A stretch of DNA of 64,000 nucleotides from Bacteroidota bacterium (lineage in GTDB: Bacteria; Bacteroidota; Bacteroidia; Flavobacteriales; Weeksellaceae): positions 27,071 to 91,070 of the forward strand of contig JAFDZI010000031.1 of the NCBI GenBank assembly GCA_018266955.1, given 5' to 3'. Below, one piece after another: positions 26,719-35,835 of the stretch. A program made the translations under genes and the position numbers. Position 1 is the stretch's first letter, and every line of letters begins with the position of its first letter. Under the pieces are notes generated by a model, which searched no databases, was not told where the DNA came from, and was given only the letters and a program-made list of their open reading frames with translations.

Positions 26719-28629
26719 TTAGAGATGAAACTTAGGCTTAATACTTCCGCTGGACTCTGTGGAATTTTGAGGTACGGATTCAGAATTTTCTTTTGCTGGA
26801 AGAATTGTAGCTTCGGAATCCGATGCCGGATTTACAGTTTCATTAGTTGTATCTGCTGAAGTCGATTTGGCTTTTGAAGGAATCAAAGTTGGCGCATGAA
26901 CTGGATTTGATGTAGGTTCATGCGGCGGATTCTGACTTTTATTTTGAAACTGCGTTTGTGTTTGAATTGGATTTACATTGATGATGTCTCTGTAAATTTC
27001 CGATTCAGACAACAAATAGGCTTTTAGTTTTTTCAGTTCTTCTTTGTTACAAAAGTATCTTTTCTGCTGTCTAATTAGAAAATCGGGACTTTTAATTTTT
27101 ATGGCCGGAAAATGATCGTACTTTAAGTAGAACTCATAAGGTAACAAACTCTGCATTGCTGAATAAGAAACTCCAAAATCCCCTGCCAATTCTTTAAGTG
27201 CAGGCAAGCCGTTGATTCCTGCTAATTTAACAGCTGAGTTATTCAAAACTGAATTCTTTAATGATAATGGGATTTGACCGACACTTTGTGTTCCAACAAT
27301 CAAACGCAATTTGTACTTCCTGGCCTCAGAAAATATGGTTTGAATACTTCCGCTTTCTGTCGTGAAATTGTGAAATTCATCGATAAACAGATAACAGGGC
27401 TTTCTTGAATGTTCGGATTCGAACGCCCTCTGAAATACAATGCTCAGAATGGTTGCGGAAACAAATCTCCCGAGTGCTCTGCTCGTATCTTCTCCCAATT
27501 TTCCTTTGGATAAATTAAACAGGATTATCCTGCCTTCCTGCATTCCTTTCTTTAGGTCGATATTGCTTTTTCCGTTCATCATGTGGTAGAACATCATATT
27601 GTTTTGGAGGTGTTGCAATCTTGTATAGATTGCCAGTTTGGTAGGAGCATATTTTTTACTAAGGAATGCTGTTTCAAAAAACTGGCGGTAGACCTGAAAT
27701 GAAGATTTTTTGCCCAATTCCACCCATTTTGCATTTTGGGTGTCATCCATAAATATTTGCAAGTCGGATAGCCCACATCCTCCTCTTTCAAGCAAAACTG
27801 CTAAACACGGTTTCAGCAGCGCTTCCATTTGAAGCGACATTCCTGCTTCGGGAATTAATTCCGAAAACGCTTTGGCGAATTGCTGGGACATCACATCAAT
27901 TAAAAACGGCTCGGAGACTCTCCGCCAAAATGGGTTGATGCAGGGAATTTTTTCATTTTCCAATTGCGGATCGATGTACCAAACACGGTCGGGCTTTTGA
28001 AGATTGATACGGAATCCTAATAAGCTCTCGGATAGGTCTCCATGAGGATCCAAAAGAATTATTGAGTGTTGCTGTTTCAATTGGGATTGATGCTGAATTT
28101 GGTAAGCAATCGCTTTCATAAATTCCGTCTTTCCGGAACCTGTCCTGCCGCTAATAAAGCAATGCCTGTCTAAAGCGGAAACGGGAAATGGGACAGGCTT
28201 TGGAGCAAAAAATAATGCGTGTAGCGAAGGTAGACAAAGTGAAAGAAGTTTTTGATAGTCGTGTTCATCATCGCTGGTAAAAGAAGATAAAATTTTCGGG
28301 TGTTTCAATAAAAGATTCCAATATTCCAAAGCAGGCGAAACGCATACTGCCCTCTCCAATTTTTCTTTGCTTGTCGCTTTCTTGGTTCTCATTTCTTCAA
28401 ATTTCTTGAAGGTCAGAAATCGTTTTTGAAGTTCTTTGCGGTAATGAATTGAATTTCTATCCAGTCGGGAGAGGTTTTTATCGATTGCTTTTATTCGTTC
28501 TGAAATTAAAGCATCCCGACCCGAAGGATGTCCGGCAAGTAAATAACTTCCTGCAAGTAGATAAGGTTCTTGGTTTCTGATCTTCCATAGAAAGGAAGTT
28601 TTATTCCAGAATTGAATTGTTGAATTCAT
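26719..28629 (-). CDS. TraG/VirD4/HerA-like conjugative DNA-transfer ATPase
   Basis: 636 residues. Walker A GRTGSGKTEF at 161-170, IILLDPHGDLSE and Walker B CYLFIDEFHNF, then an arginine/sensor region near GTQSVGQIP. It lacks the N-terminal membrane helices of TraG and is closer to the cytosolic HerA/VirB4-like transfer ATPases of Bacteroidota elements. The last 110 residues are P/T/S/N-rich and probably disordered. It drives DNA movement during conjugation or mobilisation. It has a short gap to the replication-relaxation gene below, and a 1-kb non-coding block sits above its start. Confidence 0.85.
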   Translation of the reverse strand: MNSTIQFWNKTSFLWKIRNQEPYLLAGSYLLAGHPSGRDALISERIKAIDKNLSRLDRNSIHYRKELQKRFLTFKKFEEMRTKKATSKEKLERAVCVSPALEYWNLLLKHPKILSSFTSDDEHDYQKLLSLCLPSLHALFFAPKPVPFPVSALDRHCFISGRTGSGKTEFMKAIAYQIQHQSQLKQQHSIILLDPHGDLSESLLGFRINLQKPDRVWYIDPQLENEKIPCINPFWRRVSEPFLIDVMSQQFAKAFSELIPEAGMSLQMEALLKPCLAVLLERGGCGLSDLQIFMDDTQNAKWVELGKKSSFQVYRQFFETAFLSKKYAPTKLAIYTRLQHLQNNMMFYHMMNGKSNIDLKKGMQEGRIILFNLSKGKLGEDTSRALGRFVSATILSIVFQRAFESEHSRKPCYLFIDEFHNFTTESGSIQTIFSEARKYKLRLIVGTQSVGQIPLSLKNSVLNNSAVKLAGINGLPALKELAGDFGVSYSAMQSLLPYEFYLKYDHFPAIKIKSPDFLIRQQKRYFCNKEELKKLKAYLLSESEIYRDIINVNPIQTQTQFQNKSQNPPHEPTSNPVHAPTLIPSKAKSTSADTTNETVNPASDSEATILPAKENSESVPQNSTESSGSIKPKFHL

Positions 28630-29672
28630 GATAAAATAATTTTTGTGTTTGAGTTTCAGTTTGAGTTTGAATTTTCAGATTAAATTTTTAAAGAATTCAG
28701 GTTTGAATTTTAAAAAATTGAGTGGTATTGCTTAACAAATTGCCTGACTCGGCAGAAGAAATAAAACAGAATAGAGATGCATTTGTTTTTTTGAATTAAA
28801 ACTTGGCTTAAAAAAGCATGGTTTTGTAACGGAAATAAAGAGAAGAATTCTTGGCTTTTGATTGAATTTCCGAGAATGGGTTGTTAAAATATATCGGAAC
28901 TGTTTCTCACAAAAGTGATGGTGCTACTTATGGATTTTTTATGTAAAGTCAAGTTCTTTCGATTAAGGTTTGTCGAGTGTCTATAAAATGTCAATATACT
29001 TTAGAATACCTTATTGAGAACCTTTTAGACTACCTTTTTAGCAACCTCCAAAGGAAAGCGGAAATCGCCCTGTTTACCGAGCTTTTAACTGCAATTTCTA
29101 TGCCATAATATCTTCCTTTTTCCACTTTCCATTATTACCATCTTCCTATCTATAAAAAGTAAAAATGTAAAGTCAAACTGCATCAACTTCTCTTGCAAGT
29201 CAACCAAAAATCCATACAAGCACCATCGCCGGCAAACATACCAAATCAATTAAAACAAAAATGTAAAGACACAAAAAATCTATCAATGTATCAATCTACC
29301 AATTTAACAAAAACAAAAATTCAAAAAATTAAAATCCTAAAACAAAACGAAAAACAATCAACCAAAAATCACAAACAATGTAAAACAAACTATCAAAAAA
29401 AATCAATTCAAAGTCTATCAAAACACAAAAAATTAACAAAACCTATTCAAAATCAAAACTCAAAAACAGTCAACTGAAAAAATTCTTAACACAAAAAATC
29501 TCTAAACAAAATGAAACAATCCAAAACGACAAACAACCATCAACAAATTAAAACCCCTTATAACAAAGAATGAAAAAATCAACAACGTAACAATCAACGA
29601 GTGACAAAAAAAATTAACAACAATCAAGAAAAACAAAATCTAAAAATTTAAAAATCCTAAAACAAAAACAAA
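28630..29672. other. 1-kb non-coding block with a G-poor, A/C-rich half
   Basis: No supportable gene on either strand. From about 29190 to 29670 the plus strand is strongly A/C-rich with very little G and T (many AAAAC/CAAAA units), so an RNA from it would be unstructured. It ends just before the plus-strand small-gene run. It may be a long leader or an initiation/transfer region; 29193-29477 is an open frame but its protein is only low-complexity K/Q/N/T and I do not call it. Confidence 0.5.
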
Positions 29673-29906
29673 ATGGAAAACAAAATCAACAAAACCGTCA
29701 ATCTAGACTTGACGACTATCGACAGTAACATCTTCGCCATTTTTGGAGCGTTCTCCAGACAGGCAAGACGTGAGAAGTGGACGCAACAAGAAATTGATGC
29801 CGTCCTCGAAGAAGCCAAAAGCGGAGATTATGATCATGCGATTGCTACCATCTGCGAGTATTGTGACCCTGAAGACGATTCTAACTCTGAAAACGAAGAA
29901 GACTAA
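29673..29906 (+). CDS. Small acidic element protein, unknown
   Basis: 77 residues (MENKINKTVNLDLTTID...), ending in an acidic DPEDDSNSENEED tail. No signal or TM. It overlaps the next gene's ATG by one base, so it heads the plus-strand small-gene operon. Function unknown; likely a small regulatory or conjugation-accessory protein. Confidence 0.6.
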   Translation: MENKINKTVNLDLTTIDSNIFAIFGAFSRQARREKWTQQEIDAVLEEAKSGDYDHAIATICEYCDPEDDSNSENEED

Positions 29907-30511
29907 TGGGAACAAGAAATTTAACCGTGGTGGTACAAAACCAAGAAGTGAAAGTTGCTCAATATGGGCAGTATGACGGATTCCCCGATTCCCTTGGAGT
30001 AAAATTATTAAAATTCTTTAGCAATCCTGAGAACACCGAAAAATTAAAAGAAATCCTTCCGAAAGTACGTCTTTGGAATGAAAAAGACCAAAAGCTACAG
30101 GACGAATTTCTGGAATCAATCGGTTGTACCAACGGAATACTCAACGACAAGCAAAAGGAACAATTCAAAATGAAGTATCCTTTTCGCTATCGTGAACGCT
30201 ACGGAAAATTAACCGAAGGGCAAATCTTGGAAATATTGCTGGAGTTTCATCATCTTGATGAAATCGCAACCATCGATGCTTACGATTTTGCTTCCGACAG
30301 TCTGTTCTGTGAATGGGCGTATGTGATTGACTACGATAAAAATGCTTTTGAAGTGTACAAAGGTCTCAACACCTCGGGAATTTCAGAAGAAGACCGCTTC
30401 TTTCCGCTTTATGACGGAGAAAACGATTATTATCCTGTCAAAATCATTGCCTCATTTCCTTTGGATCAACTTCCCGATGAAAACGAATTTCTTTTTCAAT
30501 GCTCAACGTAG
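29906..30511 (+). CDS. Conserved element protein of unknown function
   Basis: 201 residues, beginning MGTRNLTVVVQNQEVKVAQYGQYDGFP, a recurrent start of hypothetical proteins in plasmids and phages. The rest is mixed alpha/beta with no enzyme motif seen. Coupled to the 77-residue gene. Ends in TAG. Function unknown. Confidence 0.65.
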   Translation: MGTRNLTVVVQNQEVKVAQYGQYDGFPDSLGVKLLKFFSNPENTEKLKEILPKVRLWNEKDQKLQDEFLESIGCTNGILNDKQKEQFKMKYPFRYRERYGKLTEGQILEILLEFHHLDEIATIDAYDFASDSLFCEWAYVIDYDKNAFEVYKGLNTSGISEEDRFFPLYDGENDYYPVKIIASFPLDQLPDENEFLFQCST

Positions 30512-30590
30512 TAAGCAATATGCGGTAGGCTTTAAGCTCTCAATTTTAATGTCTGCTATCTAGTGTCTAACCTCTAAAATCTAAAAAACA

Positions 30591-31175
30591 ATGAACAAAA
30601 ACAAAAACCGCCTACTGGTAATGTGCTTTATGAAAATGCTTCAGCAAAGAATCGAAAGAGACAAAGTGGAAACCCTAAGTCCTATATTCGGTAACATCTT
30701 AAGTAAAGAAGAGCTTCAAAACATTTTGAAGTGGCTGTACTTGGATAAAGTGCCTGAACACTACGATTTGAAAACGATGGACAGTCAGGATTTGCTTGAA
30801 GCCATCGGAGATGACATTCATATCCTTTCGTATTCCATAGAAAAATGGAAAAAGGAACTGGAAGAGAAAATCACGCCACAGAAAGTCTATGAGGTACTTT
30901 GCCAGCTCCAACTCGAAACCCATTATCTGATGACCAAAATTTTGGCAGATTGGGACGAGTACGACCACAGCAACTTCAAGGCACTCTGCCGAAAGGCGGG
31001 AACTCCTCAACCCTTATTTGCTGTATTTGAATCTTCTGTACTAGAAGAGGACAAATATATTTCTGTTCCTCTTTCTAAATATTATGCTACCGAGTGGGAA
31101 GCAACATCTAAAAAATCACTTCTCATTTCGGAAGAACAGTTTGAGGAACATCAGCTCCAGATCCTAAGCCTGTAA
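30591..31175 (+). CDS. Element protein, paralogue of the 32.4-kb gene
   Basis: 194 residues. The part VPEHYDLKTMDSQDLLEAIGDD then IHILSYSIEKW aligns with VPSEFNLVEMENNELLQLIGDD then FKIISYVMSRW in the gene at 32407, so the two are paralogues arising by duplication within the cluster. No known motif. Soluble. Function unknown. Confidence 0.6.
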   Translation: MNKNKNRLLVMCFMKMLQQRIERDKVETLSPIFGNILSKEELQNILKWLYLDKVPEHYDLKTMDSQDLLEAIGDDIHILSYSIEKWKKELEEKITPQKVYEVLCQLQLETHYLMTKILADWDEYDHSNFKALCRKAGTPQPLFAVFESSVLEEDKYISVPLSKYYATEWEATSKKSLLISEEQFEEHQLQILSL

Positions 31176-31205
31176 TCTTTTATCCAATTATTTTATAAAA
31201 CAAAA

Positions 31206-31640
31206 ATGAAACAATCAATCTTAGAATTTTATTCTAATCTGGACAAAGCCAGAGACAGAGCTTTATGGCTGGAGTTTGAGTACAGAAATATTCCCAAGCA
31301 TTTTATGGTATTTGATGGGCCTGAAAACAATTTCGCCGTTGCCGATTTAGAAACGGCAGAAGAAATGGAAATGACGCATCATTACTACTCTCTTCCTGAA
31401 AATTATCAACATCTTTCTTACGGAGATTTGAAAGGAATTTCGGGCGACCCAGAGATGTTAGGACACTGGGAAAATATCCTTGGAAAGTTCTCGGTAATGG
31501 AAGGCGAATTACTTCGCTTTATCCTGAAATATCAGGTTCCTCTAGATAAAATTATTCGTTACGAACTTGGGTGTAGAGGATTTGACCATAACAATCAATG
31601 GATTGGATTTAATGAATCTGAAAAACTATGGCAACAATAA
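31206..31640 (+). CDS. Small soluble protein, unknown
   Basis: 144 residues (MKQSILEFYSNLDKARDRAL...). Acidic and tryptophan-containing, with no signal or TM. Such small acidic proteins on conjugative elements are sometimes anti-restriction DNA mimics, but nothing specific supports that here. It overlaps the start region of the next small gene. Confidence 0.55.
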   Translation: MKQSILEFYSNLDKARDRALWLEFEYRNIPKHFMVFDGPENNFAVADLETAEEMEMTHHYYSLPENYQHLSYGDLKGISGDPEMLGHWENILGKFSVMEGELLRFILKYQVPLDKIIRYELGCRGFDHNNQWIGFNESEKLWQQ

Positions 31641-31645
31641 ATAGT

Positions 31646-31873
31646 ATGGATACAGAAAACAATAAGACAACTCTGGAGGAAGTCTATGTGATTGCTCTTG
31701 CCGAAAATGACGGGGAATTTGATTGGGTTTATATTCTTCCAAAACCCTATTATCTTACCGAAACAGAAGCCTTGGAAATCAGAAATTCATTAATCGAAAA
31801 TGAAGAATTTATTACCGAAAGTAACTGTATCGTAAAAAAACTATACAGAGTAAAACCCATACAAGAAGAATAA
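31646..31873 (+). CDS. Small protein, paralogue of the 32.1-kb gene
   Basis: 75 residues from MDTENNKTT (an upstream ATG at 31628 is less likely). The core WVYILPKPYYLTETEALEIR...LIENEEFITESN resembles the neighbouring 32101 protein, indicating an in-cluster duplication. Function unknown. Confidence 0.55.
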   Translation: MDTENNKTTLEEVYVIALAENDGEFDWVYILPKPYYLTETEALEIRNSLIENEEFITESNCIVKKLYRVKPIQEE

Positions 31874-31891
31874 GAAACAATCAAAAACAAA

Positions 31892-32104
31892 ATGGAAAAC
31901 AAAAAATGGGTAAAGCAAGTGATGATTATTGATGATAAACTGCATCAAAGCTATCTGCAAACTTTTGTGGAAGAACCATTGAACTTTGAGGAGTTCGTCA
32001 ATTTTGAATTGGGAAACCTCTTTGATGAAGACAGGAAGATTGAACAGATTATCCCGAATGAAAATGCCACTCAATTTGTCATCATTTATTCTATAAAGCT
32101 ATGA
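31892..32104 (+). CDS. Small acidic protein, unknown
   Basis: 70 residues (MENKKWVKQVMIIDDKLHQ...). The frame ends TGA-TGA-TAA, overlapping the next ATG (ATGATG). If UGA were read as Gly here, two glycines would be added before TAA, so this ending is compatible with either code. Function unknown. Confidence 0.5.
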   Translation: MENKKWVKQVMIIDDKLHQSYLQTFVEEPLNFEEFVNFELGNLFDEDRKIEQIIPNENATQFVIIYSIKL

Positions 32105-32322
32105 TGATAAAAGGAAACTATGTGTTTATTTATGTTCACTTTGTCATTCTCCAAAAGGCTCCTCAATTGGGAATGGATTACATTGTATGTCATCCCAAAC
32201 CTTTTTATCAGACCTATAGAATGGCAAGAAACATCAGAAGAACACTCATTGAAAACGGAAGTCTTTCCGAAGAAAACTCAAAAATTGGTGGATTTCAAAT
32301 CCTTGCGATTAACCTTAATTGA
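32101..32322 (+). CDS. Small protein, paralogue of the 31.6-kb gene
   Basis: 73 residues. HPKPFYQTYRMARNIRRTLIENGSLSEENS matches the pattern of the 31646 protein. It ends in TGA; with UGA=Gly it would run eight codons further to TAG. Function unknown. Confidence 0.5.
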   Translation: MMIKGNYVFIYVHFVILQKAPQLGMDYIVCHPKPFYQTYRMARNIRRTLIENGSLSEENSKIGGFQILAINLN

Positions 32323-32406
32323 ATTGCGTTAAGCCTTAAGCAATAGGCTTTAAGCTCTATTGTCTAATATCTAACCTCTTAAGTCTAACCTCTAATATCT
32401 AAATTT
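32323..32406 (+). repeat. TCTAA-type intergenic repeat
   Basis: The 84-bp gap is made of short units of the form TCTAAYMTCTAA, five in a row, after GGCTTTAAGCTCT. The same elements recur at about 30525-30590, before the paralogous gene, so gene and leader were duplicated together. Confidence 0.5.
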
Positions 32407-33009
32407 ATGAACGAAAACAGAACGGCACTCTTGAAAATATTCTCAGCAGTGCTAAAGGACAGAGTAAAATCTGAACCTCAGTATCAATCCATCAGTACGG
32501 AAATGGTCAAACATTTTTCCCGAAAAGAATTGATTGAAATCATTACCCACAACTTCGAGGGCGAAGTTCCATCGGAATTTAACCTCGTGGAAATGGAAAA
32601 TAATGAACTTTTGCAATTGATTGGAGATGATTTCAAAATCATTTCTTATGTGATGAGCCGTTGGAGCAAGGAAGTTTCACTACTTCCAACCCTCCAAGAA
32701 TGGATGCATTCTAAAGTTCATTCATCTCCTGAAAAGGAAATAGAAGAAAACTTGGAATCAAATTCATCAGAAACTTCATCAGAAAATTTGGAGAATCCTC
32801 CAACAAATGAAATGATTTCTGAACATCCAGATTCTACTTCTGAAAATTCTGATAAAACCAATTCGGAATCTCCTAAACCTTCGGATGTATCATCTGAAGT
32901 TAAAAAATTTGAAGAGAAACTGAATTTCAATCCTGATTCTAAACCTGCTTCAGAAAAACCGCATTTCGGTAGGAAGCAGGAGGACAAGAAAACTGAAAAA
33001 AGCAAGTAA
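32407..33009 (+). CDS. Element protein with Ser/Glu-rich disordered tail
   Basis: 200 residues. The first 100 match the 30591 paralogue; the C-terminal half is a low-complexity S/E/P/K-rich tail (NSSETSSENLENPP). Soluble. Likely two-domain after fusion to a disordered tail. Function unknown. Confidence 0.6.
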   Translation: MNENRTALLKIFSAVLKDRVKSEPQYQSISTEMVKHFSRKELIEIITHNFEGEVPSEFNLVEMENNELLQLIGDDFKIISYVMSRWSKEVSLLPTLQEWMHSKVHSSPEKEIEENLESNSSETSSENLENPPTNEMISEHPDSTSENSDKTNSESPKPSDVSSEVKKFEEKLNFNPDSKPASEKPHFGRKQEDKKTEKSK

Positions 33010-33219
33010 CGCCTTTGGTATTCAAAGGCTGGGAATGGTTTCCGTTCCAACAATGAACTCATGGAAATAGCCCAAGTTTTTTACTCGGGCTATTTTATTT
33101 TCTTAAGCAACACTCCCCTGCAATAGATACATTTACTTTATTTACAAAAAGTGAAAATGAGCCATTCCTCTGAAAATAAAATAATTACCAAAAACAAAAC
33201 TCCCCTGCTCAAAGCAAAA

Positions 33220-34011
33220 ATGAAAACCCCGATTACGTATTACGGTGGGAAACAGAATTTAGTAAAAGAACTTCTTTGATTAATTCCTCCTCATAAAATC
33301 TATGTAGAACCTTATTTTTGAGGCGGAGCACTGTTTCGGGCTAAAGAGCCTTCTTCTTCTGAAATTATCAATGACACCAACATGAATGTGGTTAATTTCT
33401 ACGAAGTTTTGAAGAAAAACTACAAAGCACTGCACGAAAAAATCGAAGCCACTCTTCACAGTAGGGAAACTTACAAAAAAGCGCTTTTCATTTACGAAAC
33501 TCCCCGGCTTTTTGCGGACAATCCTGTAATAAGAGCACGAGCTTTCTATGTATCCTGCAATCAATGATTTTGCAGTCGTGTTGGGAGTTGGTGATATGAT
33601 AAGGGAAAAAGATGTGCTTCGGTTTTTCAGAATAAAATAGAAAACTTTAAAGAAGAAATGAGCATTCGTCTTTCTTACACGCAAATCGAACAAAACTCGG
33701 CTCATCTTGTCATTCAGTCGAGGGATCATGAACATGCCTTCTTTTACTGTGATCCTCCTTATATCGGGACGAATCAATGACATTATGGAGGTTATTACGA
33801 AGACGATTTCATCAGAGACCTCACGGTATTATCACAAATCAAGTGAAAGTTTTTATTGAGCAATTTTCCATCTAAAATACTCGATAGGTTTGTAAAGGAG
33901 CATCAATGGTATGTAAAAACCTTTGACCAACCTTTGTCAGCCTCTCACAACAGCAAGAAGAACTTAAACAAAAGAAAAACGGAAGTGTTGGTGGCGAATT
34001 ATCCGATATAA
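33220..34011 (+). CDS. Dam-like D12-class N6-adenine methyltransferase with six in-frame UGAs
   Basis: A 264-codon single frame ending in TAA. TPITYYGGKQNLV is the D12 methylase start, EPYF-[UGA]-GGALF motif I, CDPPYIG (178-181) the catalytic DPPY, and HNSKKNLNKRKTEVLVANYP the usual end. TGA lies at codons 20, 34, 116, 125, 187 and 209 (33277, 33319, 33565, 33592, 33778, 33844). At 34 (EPFF-G-GGA), 125 (GSW-G-YD), 187 (Q/C-G-HY) and 209 (I-G-KFLL) the family has glycine; the others tolerate it. Trp is still TGG (SW just before codon 125), so UGA is not Trp. Other Gly codons are GGA, GGT, GGC and GGG. Under the standard code the longest usable piece is about 60 residues and no methylase is made. 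Confidence 0.88.
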
Positions 34012-34022
34012 TACCCCAACAG

Positions 34023-34083
34023 AGCCCCCAAACCCCCAAAGGGGGCTTATTGAATATTTTCCCCTTTTGGGGGACAGGGGGCT
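34023..34083. repeat. C/G-rich imperfect palindrome
   Basis: AGCCCCC and CCCCCAAAGGGGGCT units on one side and CCCCTTTTGGGGG and GGGGGCT on the other make a roughly 60-bp palindromic element between the two methylase regions. Its high GC is out of line with the AT-rich surroundings. It looks like a dispersed REP/MITE-type repeat of Bacteroidota. Confidence 0.6.
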
Positions 34084-34107
34084 TTTACATTAAAAAACAA
34101 AAATGAA

Positions 34108-34254
34108 ATGAACACCTCAAAACCAAAATACAACAATCAAAGAAAAAATGTCGTGATGCGTAAGATCAAACCAAGAATGAAACAGAGAGTTTTCAAAAAC
34201 GAAGAAATCCCCATCCATAAAATCAGAAAAGATTACGAAAAATTTAAAGTATGA
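34108..34254 (+). CDS. Small basic protein ahead of the cytosine methylase
   Basis: 48 residues (MNTSKPKYNNQRKNVVMRKIK...), strongly basic. The frame meets TGA at 34252; with UGA=Gly it would run through two TGAs to TAA at 34288 (60 residues) and overlap the methylase start. The basic N-terminal region could bind nucleic acid. Coding status is moderate; function unknown. Confidence 0.45.
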   Translation: MNTSKPKYNNQRKNVVMRKIKPRMKQRVFKNEEIPIHKIRKDYEKFKV

Positions 34255-34268
34255 CCGAAGCTTAAAGC

Positions 34269-35275
34269 ATGATTACCCTCCTCCAAATAATCTAAAAGTA
34301 TTCTGAGCCTTTGTTGGTGGTGGCGGTTCTACAATGGGATACAAACTCGCAGGATTTCAACATTTGGGTGGTGTAGAAATAGATGGCAGAATGGCAAAAA
34401 TTTACCAAACCAACCATTCCCCTGAACATTTTTATCATGAAGACATCAGAGATTTTAACCAAAGAACTGATTTACCAAAAGAACTCTACGAATTAGATAT
34501 TTTGGATGGCTCTCCTCCTTGCAGTGCCTTCTCGATGTCCTGAAAACGTGAGGAATACCGGGGAAGAGAAAAAGTATTTAAAGAATGACAGAAAAAACAA
34601 ATTTTGGATGAACTTGTGTTTATATTCTGTGATATGGTAGAAAAGCTTATGCCCAAAGTTGTTGTAATGGAAAATGTTCCGGGACTCGTTGCCGGAAGAG
34701 CAAAAAAATATGCCATTGAAGTCTATGAGAGACTTAATTTGCTATGATATCAAGTCCAAATCTTCAGACTCAATTCAGCTACAATGGGTGTTCCCCAAGC
34801 TCGTGAACGTATTTTCTTTATTGCAAGAAAAAAGAGCTTGGAGCTCCCCCAATTAATTTTGGACTTCAATGAATCCCCTGTATATTTTGGAACAATTGCC
34901 GACAGAAATTCTACCACCCATCCTCCGCTCCGACCTTCCATTGAAAAAAGACGACCGTTTGTAGAATACGGAGATCAGAATTTAAAGTTTGCCGATGCAA
35001 AATACAGAAATTTAAATACCTTCAATGCGTTCTTCAGTACCTATATTTTGTACGATGATATTGTTGCTCCTACATTGACTTCAAGTGGAGCATGAGTATA
35101 TTACCCCGAAAAACGCAATCTTAATGATACCGAATATATTCGTATGAGTAGTTTTCCAAACGATTTTGATTTTTGCAACATATCAACCCGTTATGTTTGC
35201 GGAATGAGCGTTCCTCCATTGATGACCGCTAGAATTGCAAATGAAATAAGAAAACAATGGTTTTCAATAATTTAG
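34269..35275 (+). CDS. Dcm-like C5-cytosine methyltransferase with five in-frame UGAs and a start-proximal frameshift
   Basis: About 335 codons to a TAG. FVGGGGSTMGYKLAG (SAM site), LDGSPPCSAFSMS (catalytic PC), VVMENVPGL (ENV) and VPQARERIFFIARK are the cytosine-methylase motifs, and CGMSVPPLMTARIA the end. TGA stands at 34304, 34541, 34586, 34745 and 35093, all in the same frame. At FSMS-[UGA]-KRE, FKE-[UGA]-QKK, NLL-[UGA]-YQVQ and SSGA-[UGA]-V the family has glycine; at the first site it has Ser/Gly. The ATG at 34269 begins MIT but is one base out of phase with the motif frame, as if one nucleotide had been lost from ACCCTNCCTCC. This is the only other lesion in the TGA-containing set and may mean decay or a sequencing error. 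Confidence 0.85.
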
Positions 35276-35760
35276 CAATCTGAAATGTACCAATGTTTAA
35301 TTGAAATACATATTCAAAAAATTGTTAAACTGTTACATTATTCGATTGTTACATTAATTCATACTCCTCTCCTCTACAACATTAACAAGGCTTTTCACAG
35401 CCTTTATAAAGATTACATTCACCGAAAAATAAGATAAATAATTGTTTTTCTGAAACAATCAACAAGGTGGTTGTCAAAGGTTGATACACTCCTCTGCCAA
35501 ACCTTAACAAGGCATTGTCAAAGTCTGCCACAACTTTATCAATCCCATGACAAACCTTCTACAATGAATGTCAAGGCATTGTTAAAGTAAATCACTTGAA
35601 AAAGCCTTTTCGATGCTTATAAATCCGTAAGGAATTAAAAAGGGATGTTATAACCTTTAACAATCCCCTGACAAATGTTTGAAGAAGTTTTGTAAAACCT
35701 ATGACAAAGATTTAATCATCTATTGTCAAACGTAGAGCAAAGTAACTAAAAACAAGCATT
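35276..35760. repeat. Non-coding repeat region with TTGTCAAAG-type motifs
   Basis: Between the Dcm-like and HTH genes a 485-bp block has no gene but at least eight copies of TTGTCAAAG/CTTTGACAA-like units in both orientations, and longer ones such as AACAAGGCATTGTCAAAG and CAAGGCATTGTTAAAG. They are spaced irregularly from about 35380 to 35740. This layout suits a partition or transfer site or a control region for the downstream HTH protein and Rep. Confidence 0.6.
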
Positions 35761-35835
35761 CAATTGATTGTATTCTGTATGATAACCAAAAGTTATCGTG
35801 AAAAAAGCGAGTATTTATCCTATAAAAATAATTCT

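Noticed and set aside
29193..29477. 94-residue frame
   Set aside because: Low-complexity K/Q/N/T composition follows the A/C-rich DNA and no start context or homology is seen.
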